Assembly (NCBI RefSeq): GCF_004000805.1 | Contig: NZ_BILY01000018.1 | Location: forward strand, 56,684-120,683 | Source of the DNA: Paenibacillus glycanilyticus NBRC 16618 | GTDB taxonomy: Bacteria; Bacillota; Bacilli; Paenibacillales; Paenibacillaceae | Direction of reading: 5' to 3' | DNA: 64,000 nucleotides | In this document: one piece after another, positions 7,738 through 16,755 of the stretch | Layout of the letters: every line of letters starts with the position of its first letter | Numbering within the stretch: position 1 is the first letter of the stretch | Translations under genes and position numbers: made by a program | The notes under the pieces: generated by a model | The model's input: only the letters and a program-made list of their open reading frames with translations | Told to the model about the DNA's origin: nothing | Database searches by the model: none

Positions 7738-8862
7738 GTGAACGTGCTGAACATAGCGTTATTCGAGTTCAAGAAGGACTTGCGGGATAAACGTACGCTT
7801 CTCCTGATGCTTGCCTTTCCGATCGTACTCATCCTGATCCTCGGAACAGCTCTCACTAACGCCTTTAATAACGGAGTAGAACTCGATGATATGAATCTGC
7901 TGGTTAAAAATACCGCGCAGAGCGCTCAGCTGCAAAGCTATTGGAACGGATTCGCTCAATCGATCGGCAAAGAAGGCGTCGAGTTTACGCCCGCCGAGGG
8001 CGGTGTCGACGGCAAGAAAGCCGTTCAGGATAATAAATATACGGCGTATGCGGAGATCGACGACAACGGCATTCACTTCTATGGGAGCAGCCGTCAGACA
8101 ATCTCAAGCAATATTTTACAAGGCATGCTAACCTCGTTTGCCGACAAATACAACTTGGCCGCGGCAGCTTTGAAAAACAGTCCCGAAGCGGCGGATGCCA
8201 TCATCGCTGGAGAAGCTTCGGCCGGTTCGTTCATCCAGGAATCCTCGCTTATTCCAGACCGTAAGCCAGGCTCCATCGATTATTACGCAATCGTAGAATC
8301 AACCATGATCGCTTTCTATGCCTGCATGTCGGCTAGCTGGCTCATTCGCGGTGAAGTGAAGCGGAAGACAGCGCTGCGACTGGCCGCAGCCCCCGTCGGG
8401 AAACTGGAAATTTTCGCGGGTAAGGTAATCGCTAGCACCCTAATTAACTTCTTGTGTATCCTTGTAGTTGTCCTTTTCAGCAAATACGTATTTAACGCCA
8501 ATTGGGGTAACCACCTGGGCTCCGTGTTCCTCCTGCTGTTCACCGAAGTTCTGCTGGCGGTCAGCTTCGGCCTTGGCATCGCCTTTCTATTCAAAGACGA
8601 TGCGGTCAACGCAGTGATGATGATCTTCGTTCAGTTGGCATCCATGTTCGGCGGCGCCTACTTCCCTGTCGACGAAGCATCCGGCGTCTTTGCCGGAATT
8701 GCGAACGTCTCGCCGCTTCGATGGGCGAACGAAGCATTGATGAAGCTGATCTATAACGACGACTTGCAGGCTGTATTCCCAGTCATGGGGCTTAATACCG
8801 CGATTGCGGCAGCATTCCTCGCATTCGTCGCCATTACGATGCGCAAACGGGAGGCGTTCTGA
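7738..8862 (+). CDS. ABC-2 type permease (first of two)
   Basis: A 374-residue membrane subunit with the ABC-2 layout: one N-terminal helix (KRTLLLMLAFPIVLILILG), a large extracytoplasmic domain of about 150 residues, then five helices (from about 180) ending in a basic tail MRKREAF. It starts with GTG at 7738 behind AAAGGAGG. The motif SPLRWANEAL in the last loop is typical of ABC-2 exporters. It probably pairs with the permease at 8864 to form a heterodimer driven by the ATPase at 6787. Confidence 0.92.
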   Translation: MNVLNIALFEFKKDLRDKRTLLLMLAFPIVLILILGTALTNAFNNGVELDDMNLLVKNTAQSAQLQSYWNGFAQSIGKEGVEFTPAEGGVDGKKAVQDNKYTAYAEIDDNGIHFYGSSRQTISSNILQGMLTSFADKYNLAAAALKNSPEAADAIIAGEASAGSFIQESSLIPDRKPGSIDYYAIVESTMIAFYACMSASWLIRGEVKRKTALRLAAAPVGKLEIFAGKVIASTLINFLCILVVVLFSKYVFNANWGNHLGSVFLLLFTEVLLAVSFGLGIAFLFKDDAVNAVMMIFVQLASMFGGAYFPVDEASGVFAGIANVSPLRWANEALMKLIYNDDLQAVFPVMGLNTAIAAAFLAFVAITMRKREAF

Positions 8863-8863
8863 T

Positions 8864-10012
8864 ATGAATAACATCCTTTGGATCGTGCGCAAGCAGCTCC
8901 TCTCGACCTTCCGCAAGAGATCGAGTTGGATCGTTTACTTCGGATTGCCGGTCGCCGCCATCCTGCTCTCCATGCTAATCTACGGAAGCTCCAGCGGCGG
9001 CACCCTAAAGGTCGGTATCCTCAACCAAGAAGGCGACAAAACGTTGACGCAGGATGCGATCCATTTCGTGGAAGGGCTGAACAACGTAAAGATCACGATG
9101 GTTGACCAAGCGTCCATGAACAAGGATATCGCTTCCGGCAAGCTGGACAGCGGTCTTATCTTCGAGGAAGGATTCGCGGGCAGCGTCCGGAACGGTCAAC
9201 CTGCTCATCTTCGGATTGTCTCCGCAAAAGGCGCGGAAGTGACGTCTTACGTGAAGGCATTGCTTGAAGGCTACGTCGGCAATGTCGCCTCCATTGGCCA
9301 GTCGACGAAGAACGACGCGGATGCGTTCGACGCCATCTATGCGGATTACAAAAAGTCCAGCTTCAAGTTCGAGTCTGAATCGCTTGAAGATACAGCGAAG
9401 TATAAGGACATGACGTATCAAACGATTGGCTTCCTGCTGATGTTCCTTCTCTTCTCCGCAGTCAACATGAGCAACCTTATTCTTAAGGAGAGAGAAAATC
9501 GCACCTTTCTCCGTCTGCTGTCCTCGCCGCTCTCGGCCCGAGGATTCGTACTAGGAAACGTGCTGGTTACCTTCATTATCCAAGTATTGCAGATCGTCGT
9601 TACCCTGTTGGTCCTAAAGTACGCCATCGGTATCGATTCCGGGATGCCGTTCGGAGAAATGCTAGGCATACTCCTTCTTTTCTCGCTTGTCGCTATCGCC
9701 CTTGCCCTGCTGCTCACAGCGTTCTCAAAAAACAGCAAAGGCGCCAGCGCGTTGCAGACGCTAATCATTACGCCAACCTGTCTTCTTGCCGGCTGCTTCT
9801 TCCCATCGGAGATTATGCCGGATACCGTTCAGAAAATCTCGAGTTTCCTCCCGCAGCACTGGCTTCTGGATACCATTACGAAGCTGCAGGACGGTCAAGC
9901 GATCGGAAGTCTCGCGCTCAACTTGTTCATTCTCCTCGCCTTCGCCGTCGTGTTTACATTGATCGCCATATACCGTTTCAACCGTAACAACGATGTAAAG
10001 CAGTTTATCTAA
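8864..10012 (+). CDS. ABC-2 type permease (second of two)
   Basis: A 382-residue permease with the same topology as its neighbour: an N-terminal helix, an extracytoplasmic domain (GGTLKVGILNQEG onward) and five C-terminal helices. The ATG at 8864 is one base after the stop of the previous gene and follows GGAGG, so translation is probably coupled; longer frames that begin inside the first permease are not needed. The motif LILKERENRTFLRLLSSPLS marks the cytoplasmic coupling loop. A strong terminator follows directly. Confidence 0.92.
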   Translation: MNNILWIVRKQLLSTFRKRSSWIVYFGLPVAAILLSMLIYGSSSGGTLKVGILNQEGDKTLTQDAIHFVEGLNNVKITMVDQASMNKDIASGKLDSGLIFEEGFAGSVRNGQPAHLRIVSAKGAEVTSYVKALLEGYVGNVASIGQSTKNDADAFDAIYADYKKSSFKFESESLEDTAKYKDMTYQTIGFLLMFLLFSAVNMSNLILKERENRTFLRLLSSPLSARGFVLGNVLVTFIIQVLQIVVTLLVLKYAIGIDSGMPFGEMLGILLLFSLVAIALALLLTAFSKNSKGASALQTLIITPTCLLAGCFFPSEIMPDTVQKISSFLPQHWLLDTITKLQDGQAIGSLALNLFILLAFAVVFTLIAIYRFNRNNDVKQFI

Positions 10013-10018
10013 ACTCGC

Positions 10019-10056
10019 AAAAGCGCCCTCTCCCGTTGAAGGAGGGCGCTTTTTTC
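10019..10056 (+). terminator. Strong intrinsic terminator
   Basis: AAAAGCGCCCTC pairs with GAGGGCGCTTTT and T residues follow. It ends the ABC operon and, with A tracts on the left, may also serve the convergent gene at 10075. Confidence 0.9.
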
Positions 10057-10074
10057 AGCGTTCTTGTCTATCGG

Positions 10075-11124
10075 TTAACGGTTGAATGCCGAGAAAGGAA
10101 TAACGAACCTAGGAAAGCCCTGCGCAGCGCCCAATAACTCGCCTTCGGTGAAGTAAATGACCACTCCGTTATGACTTAAGTAAAAGTCACGATTTGCCTC
10201 AATCGTTTTAAAAGGCGTGATCACGTCAAGCTTACGGTCTTTGATTTGTTTTTTAATCTGATCGTTAATGATCGTCACATAGTTTGCCTTACCTTCAGTC
10301 ACGTCCTTCAAGGAAAGCTCGTTGCCCGTATTCAGATCGAACGTATGAGGGACGAGATTATGGAGGTCATGCGCTCCGCCTGAATCGATGCCGTAATACG
10401 TGTAAAGACTTAGTTTTCCTTTCTCGTTATACGTAACTTCGAATTCTCCCTTAAGATTGCTGTTGCTGATAACATCATATTCGTTATGCTGGCTCGCTAA
10501 GGCTATAGTCTTCTCAGCCTCTTGCTTCAACAGCGCATTGATTTTGGTCTGTACTTCCGTATTTCCCATGCCGGAGATCACAGGGTAATAAACGAATCGC
10601 TTCTTGCCGCCGCTATTATCGCTTAAAGAGTGGGCCTCGATCGTCAGCTTATTCTCAGCAATGGCTTTAATGCCGATTTGCTTGGAAGCCGAGGTGTACG
10701 TCACTTCATAGCCCAAGCGTTCTAACAAGAAGCGCAGTGGAAGATATGTCGTATTATCCTGTACAATCACTTGCTGGCCATTAATGAGTTGACCGTTTAA
10801 CGTCACGGTTTTGTTTTTTAGATCCAGCTTCATGATCCGGTTATGTCCGGTAACAGTAACCGATTGAGTCGTTTTATCGAAATTTGTTCCTAGTCCCAAC
10901 GCCGTATTTAAGTTTCGCAATGCAATAAAAGTGGAGCCGTTGCTATTGATGGTACCGATGCTGCTCTTAACTCCCTCAATGCTAAAAGACTGATTTGTGA
11001 TGCTGAATTTTGCGTTGGCAGCAGCCACTTTCGCTTGACCCGCTGGCAGAGATAGGGAGATCGGGGAAACGAGTAAAGCTGCAGCAAGGGCTAGCCCGAG
11101 TTTTTTTTGTTGTTTGAATTTCAT
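10075..11124 (-). CDS. Secreted stalk-domain / DUF3298-type protein
   Basis: A 349-residue exported protein. I chose the ATG at 11124 (MKFKQQKKLGLAL), eight bases after AAAGGGA; a start 18 bp upstream is possible. A signal peptide (cleavage near AAA-NAKFS) is followed by a copper-amine-oxidase-type stalk domain (about 40-150; motifs TFIALRNLNTALG and TTYLPLRFLLERLGYEV). After residue 155 comes a region like the DUF4163/DUF3298 pair found in RsiV and PdaC (FVYYPVISGMGN, YYGIDSGGAHDLHNL, PRFVIPFSAF). Such proteins bind cell-wall ligands such as lysozyme or glycans; the actual ligand is unknown. Confidence 0.85.
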   Translation of the reverse strand: MKFKQQKKLGLALAAALLVSPISLSLPAGQAKVAAANAKFSITNQSFSIEGVKSSIGTINSNGSTFIALRNLNTALGLGTNFDKTTQSVTVTGHNRIMKLDLKNKTVTLNGQLINGQQVIVQDNTTYLPLRFLLERLGYEVTYTSASKQIGIKAIAENKLTIEAHSLSDNSGGKKRFVYYPVISGMGNTEVQTKINALLKQEAEKTIALASQHNEYDVISNSNLKGEFEVTYNEKGKLSLYTYYGIDSGGAHDLHNLVPHTFDLNTGNELSLKDVTEGKANYVTIINDQIKKQIKDRKLDVITPFKTIEANRDFYLSHNGVVIYFTEGELLGAAQGFPRFVIPFSAFNR

Positions 11125-11283
11125 GTATAACATCCCTTTCATAGAGGGGCATTACCCCTTTATTAATGTTCTTGCAAGTTGAAGTATAAAAGGTTCCTGT
11201 GTCCAACATGTGTATTTGAAATGGATATCAGGAGGAGTTTTGTGGACATCGGAAATAATAGTTCATTAATAATAAGGACAAAC

Positions 11284-11325
11284 GAAAAAGAACCTTGATT
11301 TATCAAGGTTCCTAATCAGTATTAT
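11284..11325 (-). terminator. Terminator of the AraC operon, right copy of a pair
   Basis: GAACCTTGAT and ATCAAGGTTC pair (11290-11311) and TTTTTCG follows on the minus strand, directly after the AraC stop. Twenty-eight bases are identical to 4683-4710 and the flanks are similar. Confidence 0.85.
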
Positions 11326-12153
11326 TTAAACCTGCACTTGCTCGCGCTTGCGGAACTGCTCCGGGGGCATGCCGGCATATTGCTTGAACAGTCTGCTGAA
11401 ATGAGCCAGATGCTTGAAGCCAAGCCGGAAGCATACCTCCGTAACCGACAGCTCCGGCTGCATCAGGAACAGGATTTTCGCCTCGTTGATCCTTCTTGTA
11501 TAAATGTAATGAAAGATCGTGACGCCGGTCACTTCTTTGAACAGCTTGGAAAGGTACGACTTGCTTAAATGCAGCCGTTCTTCCAGCAGCTCCATATTCA
11601 GGTCCTCGGTATAATTCTCCTCCAGCACCGAAATAATGCGCTGCACCGTCGCTTCCTTCTCGGAGCTGTATTCCTGCCTGTTGCGGTTTAGAAGCGGCTG
11701 CTCGCAATGATCAAGGATCATATAGAGCAGATCCACAAACGCAAGCCGGAACCGGTTGTCGCCAACCGCATCGCCGCGTTTTTGATATTCGTCCATCTTG
11801 GCCAGAATCCGCTCAACCTCCGCTTTATCCTCTCCCCGAAGCCGCAGCCGGTAATTGTTCAGCTGCTGAAACGGCTGAAGAATGTTGCGGGCATGCGGCA
11901 ATTCGAGATAGGGCTGCAAGAGCGTTGGTTCAAAGTGGATGATGGACCGGATGTATTCAACCGACGGATCCGCCTTGGCGCAATGCAGCGTCATGCCGTA
12001 CATGATAATCAAATCGCCTGGAGCAAGCTCATAAATCTGGTCGCCGATCAGATAGTTGCATTTGCCGCCATGGAAATAATAAACCTCGTAATGCATATGG
12101 GAGTGAAAAAACGGCTCGATCGGCTGGTCTGACCAGTAAAGCAAATCGAGCAT
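11326..12153 (-). CDS. AraC-family transcriptional regulator
   Basis: A 275-residue regulator with an N-terminal cupin-type ligand domain (HSHMHYEVYYFHGGKCNYLIGDQ, then LAPGDLIIMYG) and a C-terminal double HTH (about 175-270; LSKSYLSKLFKEVTGVTIFHYI and SVTEVCFRLGFKHLAHFSRLFK). I chose the ATG at 12153, one base after the stop of the upstream isomerase; a longer frame would overlap that gene by 41 bp. It is the last gene of a four-gene sugar-type operon and probably senses its substrate. Confidence 0.92.
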   Translation of the reverse strand: MLDLLYWSDQPIEPFFHSHMHYEVYYFHGGKCNYLIGDQIYELAPGDLIIMYGMTLHCAKADPSVEYIRSIIHFEPTLLQPYLELPHARNILQPFQQLNNYRLRLRGEDKAEVERILAKMDEYQKRGDAVGDNRFRLAFVDLLYMILDHCEQPLLNRNRQEYSSEKEATVQRIISVLEENYTEDLNMELLEERLHLSKSYLSKLFKEVTGVTIFHYIYTRRINEAKILFLMQPELSVTEVCFRLGFKHLAHFSRLFKQYAGMPPEQFRKREQVQV

Positions 12154-12154
12154 A

Positions 12155-13018
12155 CTAAGCCTCGGCTTGCAGCAGCTCACGCATATATTGAACAAAATGC
12201 TTCAACATTTGCTGAGTCTCAGGGAATTGTCCGCTGAAATCCTCAACGCCGAGATAACCGTCGTAACCTACCGCTTTCAAGTCGGCAATAACCTGCTTCC
12301 AAGGCACAACGCCTTCCTTGACGCCGCTCCATTCCGACTTCCACTTCACGCTTCCGTCATCAGCCGTGCCGTCCGTTGCGAAGGCAGCGTTCTTCACGTG
12401 GACATGGGCGAGGTAAGGACCAAGAATCTCCATCCCCATCCGGTAGTTCTCAAAGCCTTCATGCACCATATTGCCCGGATCGTACAATACGCCGATAAAG
12501 GATGGGTCAAGGCCTTCGACAAGGCGGTAAGCGGCCGATGCGCTTGGCGCGATTGTCTGATGGTGAGTTTCTACAAGGCCTTTAATGCCGTATTGGCGGC
12601 ATAAGCCTTCCGCATCCTTCAAATATTGACGCGTCAAGGCGAACAGCTCGCCGAATGGACGGGAACGATCGTAACCCGGAACGCCAAGGCGAATAAATTG
12701 CGCCCCTACACGCTTTGCTTTACGGAGTACATCCTCCGTTGCCTCCAGATCGCCTGCCGTCAAATAAGGCGTTACGCTAATCGAGCTTAAGCCATGCGCA
12801 GCCGCGGCTTCGCGGAATTGATCCGCCATTTCTTCGCCGCCGGAAGGAAGCAGCGTGCAGAGGTTATTGCCCCAGAAGGACGGCTTTTGCTCGGACGCAT
12901 TCTCGGGAGCTTCCTTGTAACGCCATTCAATGCCGTCGATGCCGGCCTCGCTTGCTACGCGTACCAGTTCCTCGGGAGATAGCTCCGGCGTTGCTACTGT
13001 AAAGATGGACAGCTTCAT
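12155..13018 (-). CDS. Sugar phosphate isomerase/epimerase (TIM barrel)
   Basis: A 287-residue member of the AP-endonuclease-2/xylose-isomerase-like barrel family. Metal-site segments are visible: GLVETHHQT, VLYDPGNMVHEG, HVHVKNA and GYLGVEDFSG, which supply the usual Glu, Asp, His and Glu ligands. The ribosome site AAGAAGGATT precedes the ATG. Together with two upstream oxidoreductases it fits catabolism of inositol, keto-inositol or an unusual hexose; the substrate cannot be assigned. Confidence 0.9.
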   Translation of the reverse strand: MKLSIFTVATPELSPEELVRVASEAGIDGIEWRYKEAPENASEQKPSFWGNNLCTLLPSGGEEMADQFREAAAAHGLSSISVTPYLTAGDLEATEDVLRKAKRVGAQFIRLGVPGYDRSRPFGELFALTRQYLKDAEGLCRQYGIKGLVETHHQTIAPSASAAYRLVEGLDPSFIGVLYDPGNMVHEGFENYRMGMEILGPYLAHVHVKNAAFATDGTADDGSVKWKSEWSGVKEGVVPWKQVIADLKAVGYDGYLGVEDFSGQFPETQQMLKHFVQYMRELLQAEA

Positions 13019-13048
13019 ATCGGAATCCTTCTTTCGCTTTTAGTTGTT

Positions 13049-14122
13049 CTATTCGACTTTAACTGCTTGTCTCTGCGCTTCGAGGCATAGCTCGGCCGCC
13101 TTAAAAGTATGCTCCTGCGGCATCGCGAGATCCGTGCCGTTCAAGATATCAAGGATTAGTGCGCCAAAGTAAGGGAAGCCGACTTGATCCTTCACTTCGA
13201 TTTTATGCTCGCCTTCGCCGTTCACGAGGAACAGATGATCACCCGTATTGCTTCTTGCGATATCCACGTATTTGCGGAGCTCAATGTATCCGTTTGTGCC
13301 GAGAATCATCGTTCTGCCGTCTCCCCATGTAGATAGGCCGTCCGGCGTGAACCAGTCTACGCGGAAGTAGTTGGTTGCCCCGTTATCGCCGATAAGAGTA
13401 GCATCCCCGTAATCCTCAAGCTCCGGATACTGCTTGTTATTATAGTTAGCTACCTTGCTGCTTTGTACTTTAGCATCCTTAGCGCCAGTGTAATACAGGA
13501 ACTGTTCGATCTGATGGCTGCCGATATCGCAAAGGATGCCGCCGTATTTTTCCTTTTGGAAAAACCACTCCGGGCGCATATGCGCGTTCAGGCGGTGCGG
13601 CCCTAAGCCGATCACCTGCAGAACGCGGCCAATCGCGCCGTCTTTAATAAGCTGCCCCGCGAATTCCGCGCTTTCCACGTGAAGGCGCTCGCTGTAATAA
13701 ACTGAATATTTTTTGCCCGTCTCGGAAGCGGTCTTCTTGGCATCGGCCAATTGATCCAGCGTTGTGAACGGAGCCTTGTCGGTAAAATAATGCTTGCCAT
13801 GCTGCATAACCTTCACGCCAAGCGGCCCCCGCTCGTTCGTTACGGCTGCCGCCGCAACCAGCTGCACTTCCGGATCCTGAAGAATTTGCTCCTGCGAAAG
13901 AGCAATTTGCACTTCCGGATACGCGCGGCAGAATACTTCTACCTTGGCGGGATCCGGATCGTATACCCATTTCAAAGTGCCGCCCGCTTCGCGGAGGCCG
14001 TTGCACATTCCGTATATGTGTCCATGGTCAAGCGACATCGCGGCAAAGATAAACTCGCCTTGCGAAACGACTGGACGCGGCTTTCCTTGCGGCGCGTAAT
14101 TCATTCCGTTTGCTTTCGACAT
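13049..14122 (-). CDS. Gfo/Idh/MocA family oxidoreductase
   Basis: A 357-residue NAD(P)-dependent dehydrogenase family member. The N-terminal Rossmann part is somewhat altered (EFIFAAMSLDHGHIYGMCNG in place of a clear GxGxxG), while GKHYFTDKAPFTT corresponds to the conserved EKP motif, here DKA. The C-terminal domain carries GGILCDIGSHQIEQFLYY, which supplies the catalytic Asp and His. The ribosome site is AGGAGGCTTAACA. It overlaps in role with the paralogue 15 bp upstream. Confidence 0.88.
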   Translation of the reverse strand: MSKANGMNYAPQGKPRPVVSQGEFIFAAMSLDHGHIYGMCNGLREAGGTLKWVYDPDPAKVEVFCRAYPEVQIALSQEQILQDPEVQLVAAAAVTNERGPLGVKVMQHGKHYFTDKAPFTTLDQLADAKKTASETGKKYSVYYSERLHVESAEFAGQLIKDGAIGRVLQVIGLGPHRLNAHMRPEWFFQKEKYGGILCDIGSHQIEQFLYYTGAKDAKVQSSKVANYNNKQYPELEDYGDATLIGDNGATNYFRVDWFTPDGLSTWGDGRTMILGTNGYIELRKYVDIARSNTGDHLFLVNGEGEHKIEVKDQVGFPYFGALILDILNGTDLAMPQEHTFKAAELCLEAQRQAVKVE

Positions 14123-14137
14123 TGTTAAGCCTCCTGA

Positions 14138-15295
14138 TTAGTGCGTGCCGGTAACATCCAGCGTATGGTATTCGTTCGCGTTTTTCTTCGAATCGGATTT
14201 GGCGATTTGCTCCTGAAGCTTGTCATAGAACAGATCCTCGTCAATCGGCAGGTCAACCCAATTATCCGTCCAAGTGGACAGCAGCATCGCGTTCGAGATC
14301 ATGAGGCCCTTGATGCCTTCTTCGCCCGGCGCGATAAGAGCAGTTCCCTTATTGATGGCATCCGCCCAGTTTTGCGTAATTTCCTGATGGCTGCCGCCGC
14401 TGCCGGTAATCGGGATTTCGAATTTCCAGCATTCCGGCTGGCCAAAGCCGCCTGTGTAAGTCTCGTTGAATTCGGATTCCAATACGCGCAGACGATGGAA
14501 GGTCAGCTTGTTGTCTTCAATTACGATTTTGCCGCGGTCGCCCGAAATCTCAAAACGGTTCGTACCCGGCGATTCAAACGTCGAAGTTACGAATACGCCC
14601 GTAGCGCCGTTCTCGTATTCGACATAAGCCGTAACGTCGTTCTCGACTTCGATGTCGCGGTGCTTGCCGAACTGGCAAAATGCGCGGACGCGTTTGGGCA
14701 TAAGGCCCGTTGTCCACTGCCACAGGTCCAGCTGATGCGGATCCTGGTTAATCAGAACGCCGCCGCCTTCGCCGGCCCAAGTCGCGCGCCAGCCGCCGGA
14801 GTTATAGTAGCTTTGCGAACGGTACCAGTCCGTAATAATCCAGTTCGTGCGGCGAATCTCGCCCAGCTCGCCGGAAGCAATAAGCTCTCTCAGCTTCGCG
14901 TACAACGGATTCGTGCGCTGGTTGTACATGATGCCGAATACTTTATCGCTCTTCGCGGCAGCTTCGTTCATCTCCCGTACGGTACGAGTATAGACGCCTG
15001 CTGGTTTTTCAATCAATACATGAAGTCCTGCGTTTAAAGCAGCGATTGCCTGCTCCGGGTGATCGTAATGCGGCGTACAGATAATTACGCCGTCAACCGT
15101 GCCCGATTCGAACATTTCCTGCGGGCTCAAAAACCCTTGAATATGCTCGCCCCACTCTGCTTTTACCTCCGCCAGACGCTCCGGACGAACGTCGGATACT
15201 GCTGTCAATTCTGCGCCTTTAACGCCGCCTGTAATCAAATAACGGGCATGCCCCGTTCCCATGTTTCCTAATCCAACGATACCAATACGTACCAT
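14138..15295 (-). CDS. Gfo/Idh/MocA family oxidoreductase, first gene of the operon
   Basis: A 385-residue dehydrogenase with a canonical N-terminus MVRIGIVGLGNMGTGHARY (GxGxxG), EKP motif HVLIEKPAGVYT, and the catalytic loop GGVLINQDPHQLDLWQW. I chose the ATG at 15295 because the Rossmann fold starts there and GGAGAGGG lies upstream; the frame is open for another 35 codons without a ribosome site. It leads an operon of two oxidoreductases, an isomerase and an AraC regulator. A cre-like site is 66 bp upstream, so glucose repression by CcpA is likely. Confidence 0.9.
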   Translation of the reverse strand: MVRIGIVGLGNMGTGHARYLITGGVKGAELTAVSDVRPERLAEVKAEWGEHIQGFLSPQEMFESGTVDGVIICTPHYDHPEQAIAALNAGLHVLIEKPAGVYTRTVREMNEAAAKSDKVFGIMYNQRTNPLYAKLRELIASGELGEIRRTNWIITDWYRSQSYYNSGGWRATWAGEGGGVLINQDPHQLDLWQWTTGLMPKRVRAFCQFGKHRDIEVENDVTAYVEYENGATGVFVTSTFESPGTNRFEISGDRGKIVIEDNKLTFHRLRVLESEFNETYTGGFGQPECWKFEIPITGSGGSHQEITQNWADAINKGTALIAPGEEGIKGLMISNAMLLSTWTDNWVDLPIDEDLFYDKLQEQIAKSDSKKNANEYHTLDVTGTH

Positions 15296-15360
15296 GATTA
15301 CACCCTCTCCATACTTGATGAAATAAGGAATCTCTTTCTCCATTCTAGCACGGGCCATTG

Positions 15361-15374
15361 TGAAAGCGCTTGAT
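15361..15374 (-). promoter_or_regulatory. cre-like (CcpA) site
   Basis: TGAAAGCGCTTGAT matches the catabolite-responsive palindrome at 11 of 14 positions. It lies in the control region of the minus-strand oxidoreductase operon, which fits a sugar-use operon. Confidence 0.6.
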
Positions 15375-15424
15375 TCTAATGAGCCAATAATGGCGTTCAT
15401 TTAACTGTGGTTGTTGTGAAGGGC

Positions 15425-15728
15425 GAACCGGGTGGTGGCGCGGAGAGATGCTGTGGCTTCTCTTGTGCTTCTGAATGAGGTTGAGCTGTGACTTGGAGTA
15501 CAGCTTGACTCTGGTTGAACCGTATTTAACCGTAGAGTCGCACTGCGAGAAAGCTTGGGCTTCGGCCGCTGTTGTTTTTGAATCTCCTGAATTTGATTGT
15601 AGGTGTCGAGATTCAAAAACAAAGGCGGACGCTTACGCTCCTCAGCCTCAAGCTCTCTCTCCGCGCTCTCACCCGGTTCTTGTAAAGGGATAATTATAAG
15701 CCGCCTCATTCCACGGCGGCTTTTCTTT
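15425..15728 (+). ncRNA. Candidate structured RNA upstream of an orphan primase
   Basis: About 300 bp with no convincing protein but nested pairing. Outer helix: 15425-15448 pairs with 15656-15679 (21 Watson-Crick and 2 G-U pairs of 24). Inner helices: TGAGGTTGAG (15476-15485) with CTCAGCCTCA (15641-15650); GCTGT with ACAGC (15485-15504); GACTCT/GGTT with AACC/AGAGTC (15507-15539); GGC-TTCG-GCC (15558-15567), a UUCG tetraloop; and a perfect 15-bp stem 15572-15586 with 15608-15622. The wobble pairs only work on the plus strand. A plus-strand terminator follows at 15698-15730. No clear promoter was found. The class is not recognised. Confidence 0.55.
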
Positions 15729-15730
15729 TT
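15698..15730 (+). terminator. Terminator of the candidate structured RNA
   Basis: AAGCCGCC and GGCGGCTT form a stem with a 9-base loop, followed by TTCTTTTT on the plus strand. No plus-strand gene ends here, which supports a noncoding transcript from the preceding 300 bp. Confidence 0.85.
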
Positions 15731-15841
15731 AAGAGCTCAAAAAATGGGTATGGCCTATCCACACGAATAGCCTCTTATAGGAATATGATTGTTTAGATAC
15801 GAACCTCCCAGGTTACGAGAGCTTACAAGGAGATGTGTTGA

Positions 15842-16744
15842 ATGACGCAACGCCGGGCGAAAGGTTCCGCACCCGTTCAGCTATATTCCGGTCACGCATA
15901 CCGGTTTCTTGAAAAACTCGGCTGCAAGCCGAACGATCAATTGCATTTCTTATTGGTCTCCGACTCCAAAGGCAAAAACCGGGGTTATAGCTTTGCTACC
16001 GAGCTTCCCGCAATAACCTTGCGTAAGCCTTTTCGATCCCTGGAAAAGCTGGCCCCCCGAATCAAGCTCTTTTCAAGGAGAAACAAACTAGTAAACGTAT
16101 TGTGGCTTAACAAGAAAGGCTATGCCGTATTTGTGGAGATAAACGGCCGGGAATCGGCGAAGGACAGCCCGTTCAACGCGATCAGGGCACAGTTCATCGA
16201 TGTAGACTTAAACAAAATTTCAGCGCGCTGCAAAACTAAGGAACAAATCCAGCAAAAGATCGACGCTATTCTCTCCGACCCTTCGGAACAGCTTCAATCC
16301 ATTACGCTCACGCAAAATAAAAACGGCCAATATCAGCTTTTAGCCCAGCGGACTAGACAAAGAGTAGCCGAGTTGAAAAAACAATTCTTGAACAAACACG
16401 GGGAGCAAATCAAGGATACGATGATCGTCGAAACGAAAAACGGTTATCACATCTACTGGATCATGCAAGACGGAAACATAAACAAATTCGTTCCTATTCA
16501 AAAAGCGCTAGCCCAAACCTTCGATTCCGATCCGATGATCACCAACTTATCAAGGGTTATGCGCATACCCGGTTTCTACCATATGAAAAATCCCGAAAGC
16601 CCCTACATGGTCAAGGTCATCCAATGGGGCAGGGAAAAGCCGTTCACGCAAGAGGAGCTCATTAAACGGTTGGAGTTAAAACCCGCGGTTACGTCGAAGC
16701 TCAAGCAAAAGCGCCGCAAGCTCCATGCCCGTAAAACTTCATAA
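15842..16744 (+). CDS. Orphan primase-polymerase-like protein (RepB-primase/AEP type)
   Basis: A 300-residue cytoplasmic protein with the three signatures of archaeo-eukaryotic-type primases: the hDhD metal motif FIDVDLN (D120, D122), an sxH-like motif KNGYHIYW (H203) and a C-terminal NLSRVMRIPGFYHMKNP segment typical of plasmid/phage RepB-like primases. The N-terminal 110 residues (HFLLVSDSKGKNRGYSF onward) are basic and not recognised. There is no helicase, HTH, recombinase or phage gene beside it. The ATG at 15842 is nine bases after AAGGAG. A structured RNA candidate lies 110 bp upstream in the same direction. It could be a relic of a replicon or part of an RNA-linked system; activity is inferred from motifs only. 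Confidence 0.65.
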   Translation: MTQRRAKGSAPVQLYSGHAYRFLEKLGCKPNDQLHFLLVSDSKGKNRGYSFATELPAITLRKPFRSLEKLAPRIKLFSRRNKLVNVLWLNKKGYAVFVEINGRESAKDSPFNAIRAQFIDVDLNKISARCKTKEQIQQKIDAILSDPSEQLQSITLTQNKNGQYQLLAQRTRQRVAELKKQFLNKHGEQIKDTMIVETKNGYHIYWIMQDGNINKFVPIQKALAQTFDSDPMITNLSRVMRIPGFYHMKNPESPYMVKVIQWGREKPFTQEELIKRLELKPAVTSKLKQKRRKLHARKTS

Positions 16745-16755
16745 GGCAGAAAACA

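Noticed and set aside
4683..11325. Composite transposon or ICE
   Set aside because: Only a terminator-like repeat flanks the block; no integrase, transposase or conjugation gene is inside.
15401..15709. Minus-strand frame of 102 residues across the structured segment
   Set aside because: No convincing ribosome site, Ser/Arg-rich composition without domain pattern, and the same bases form nested helices.
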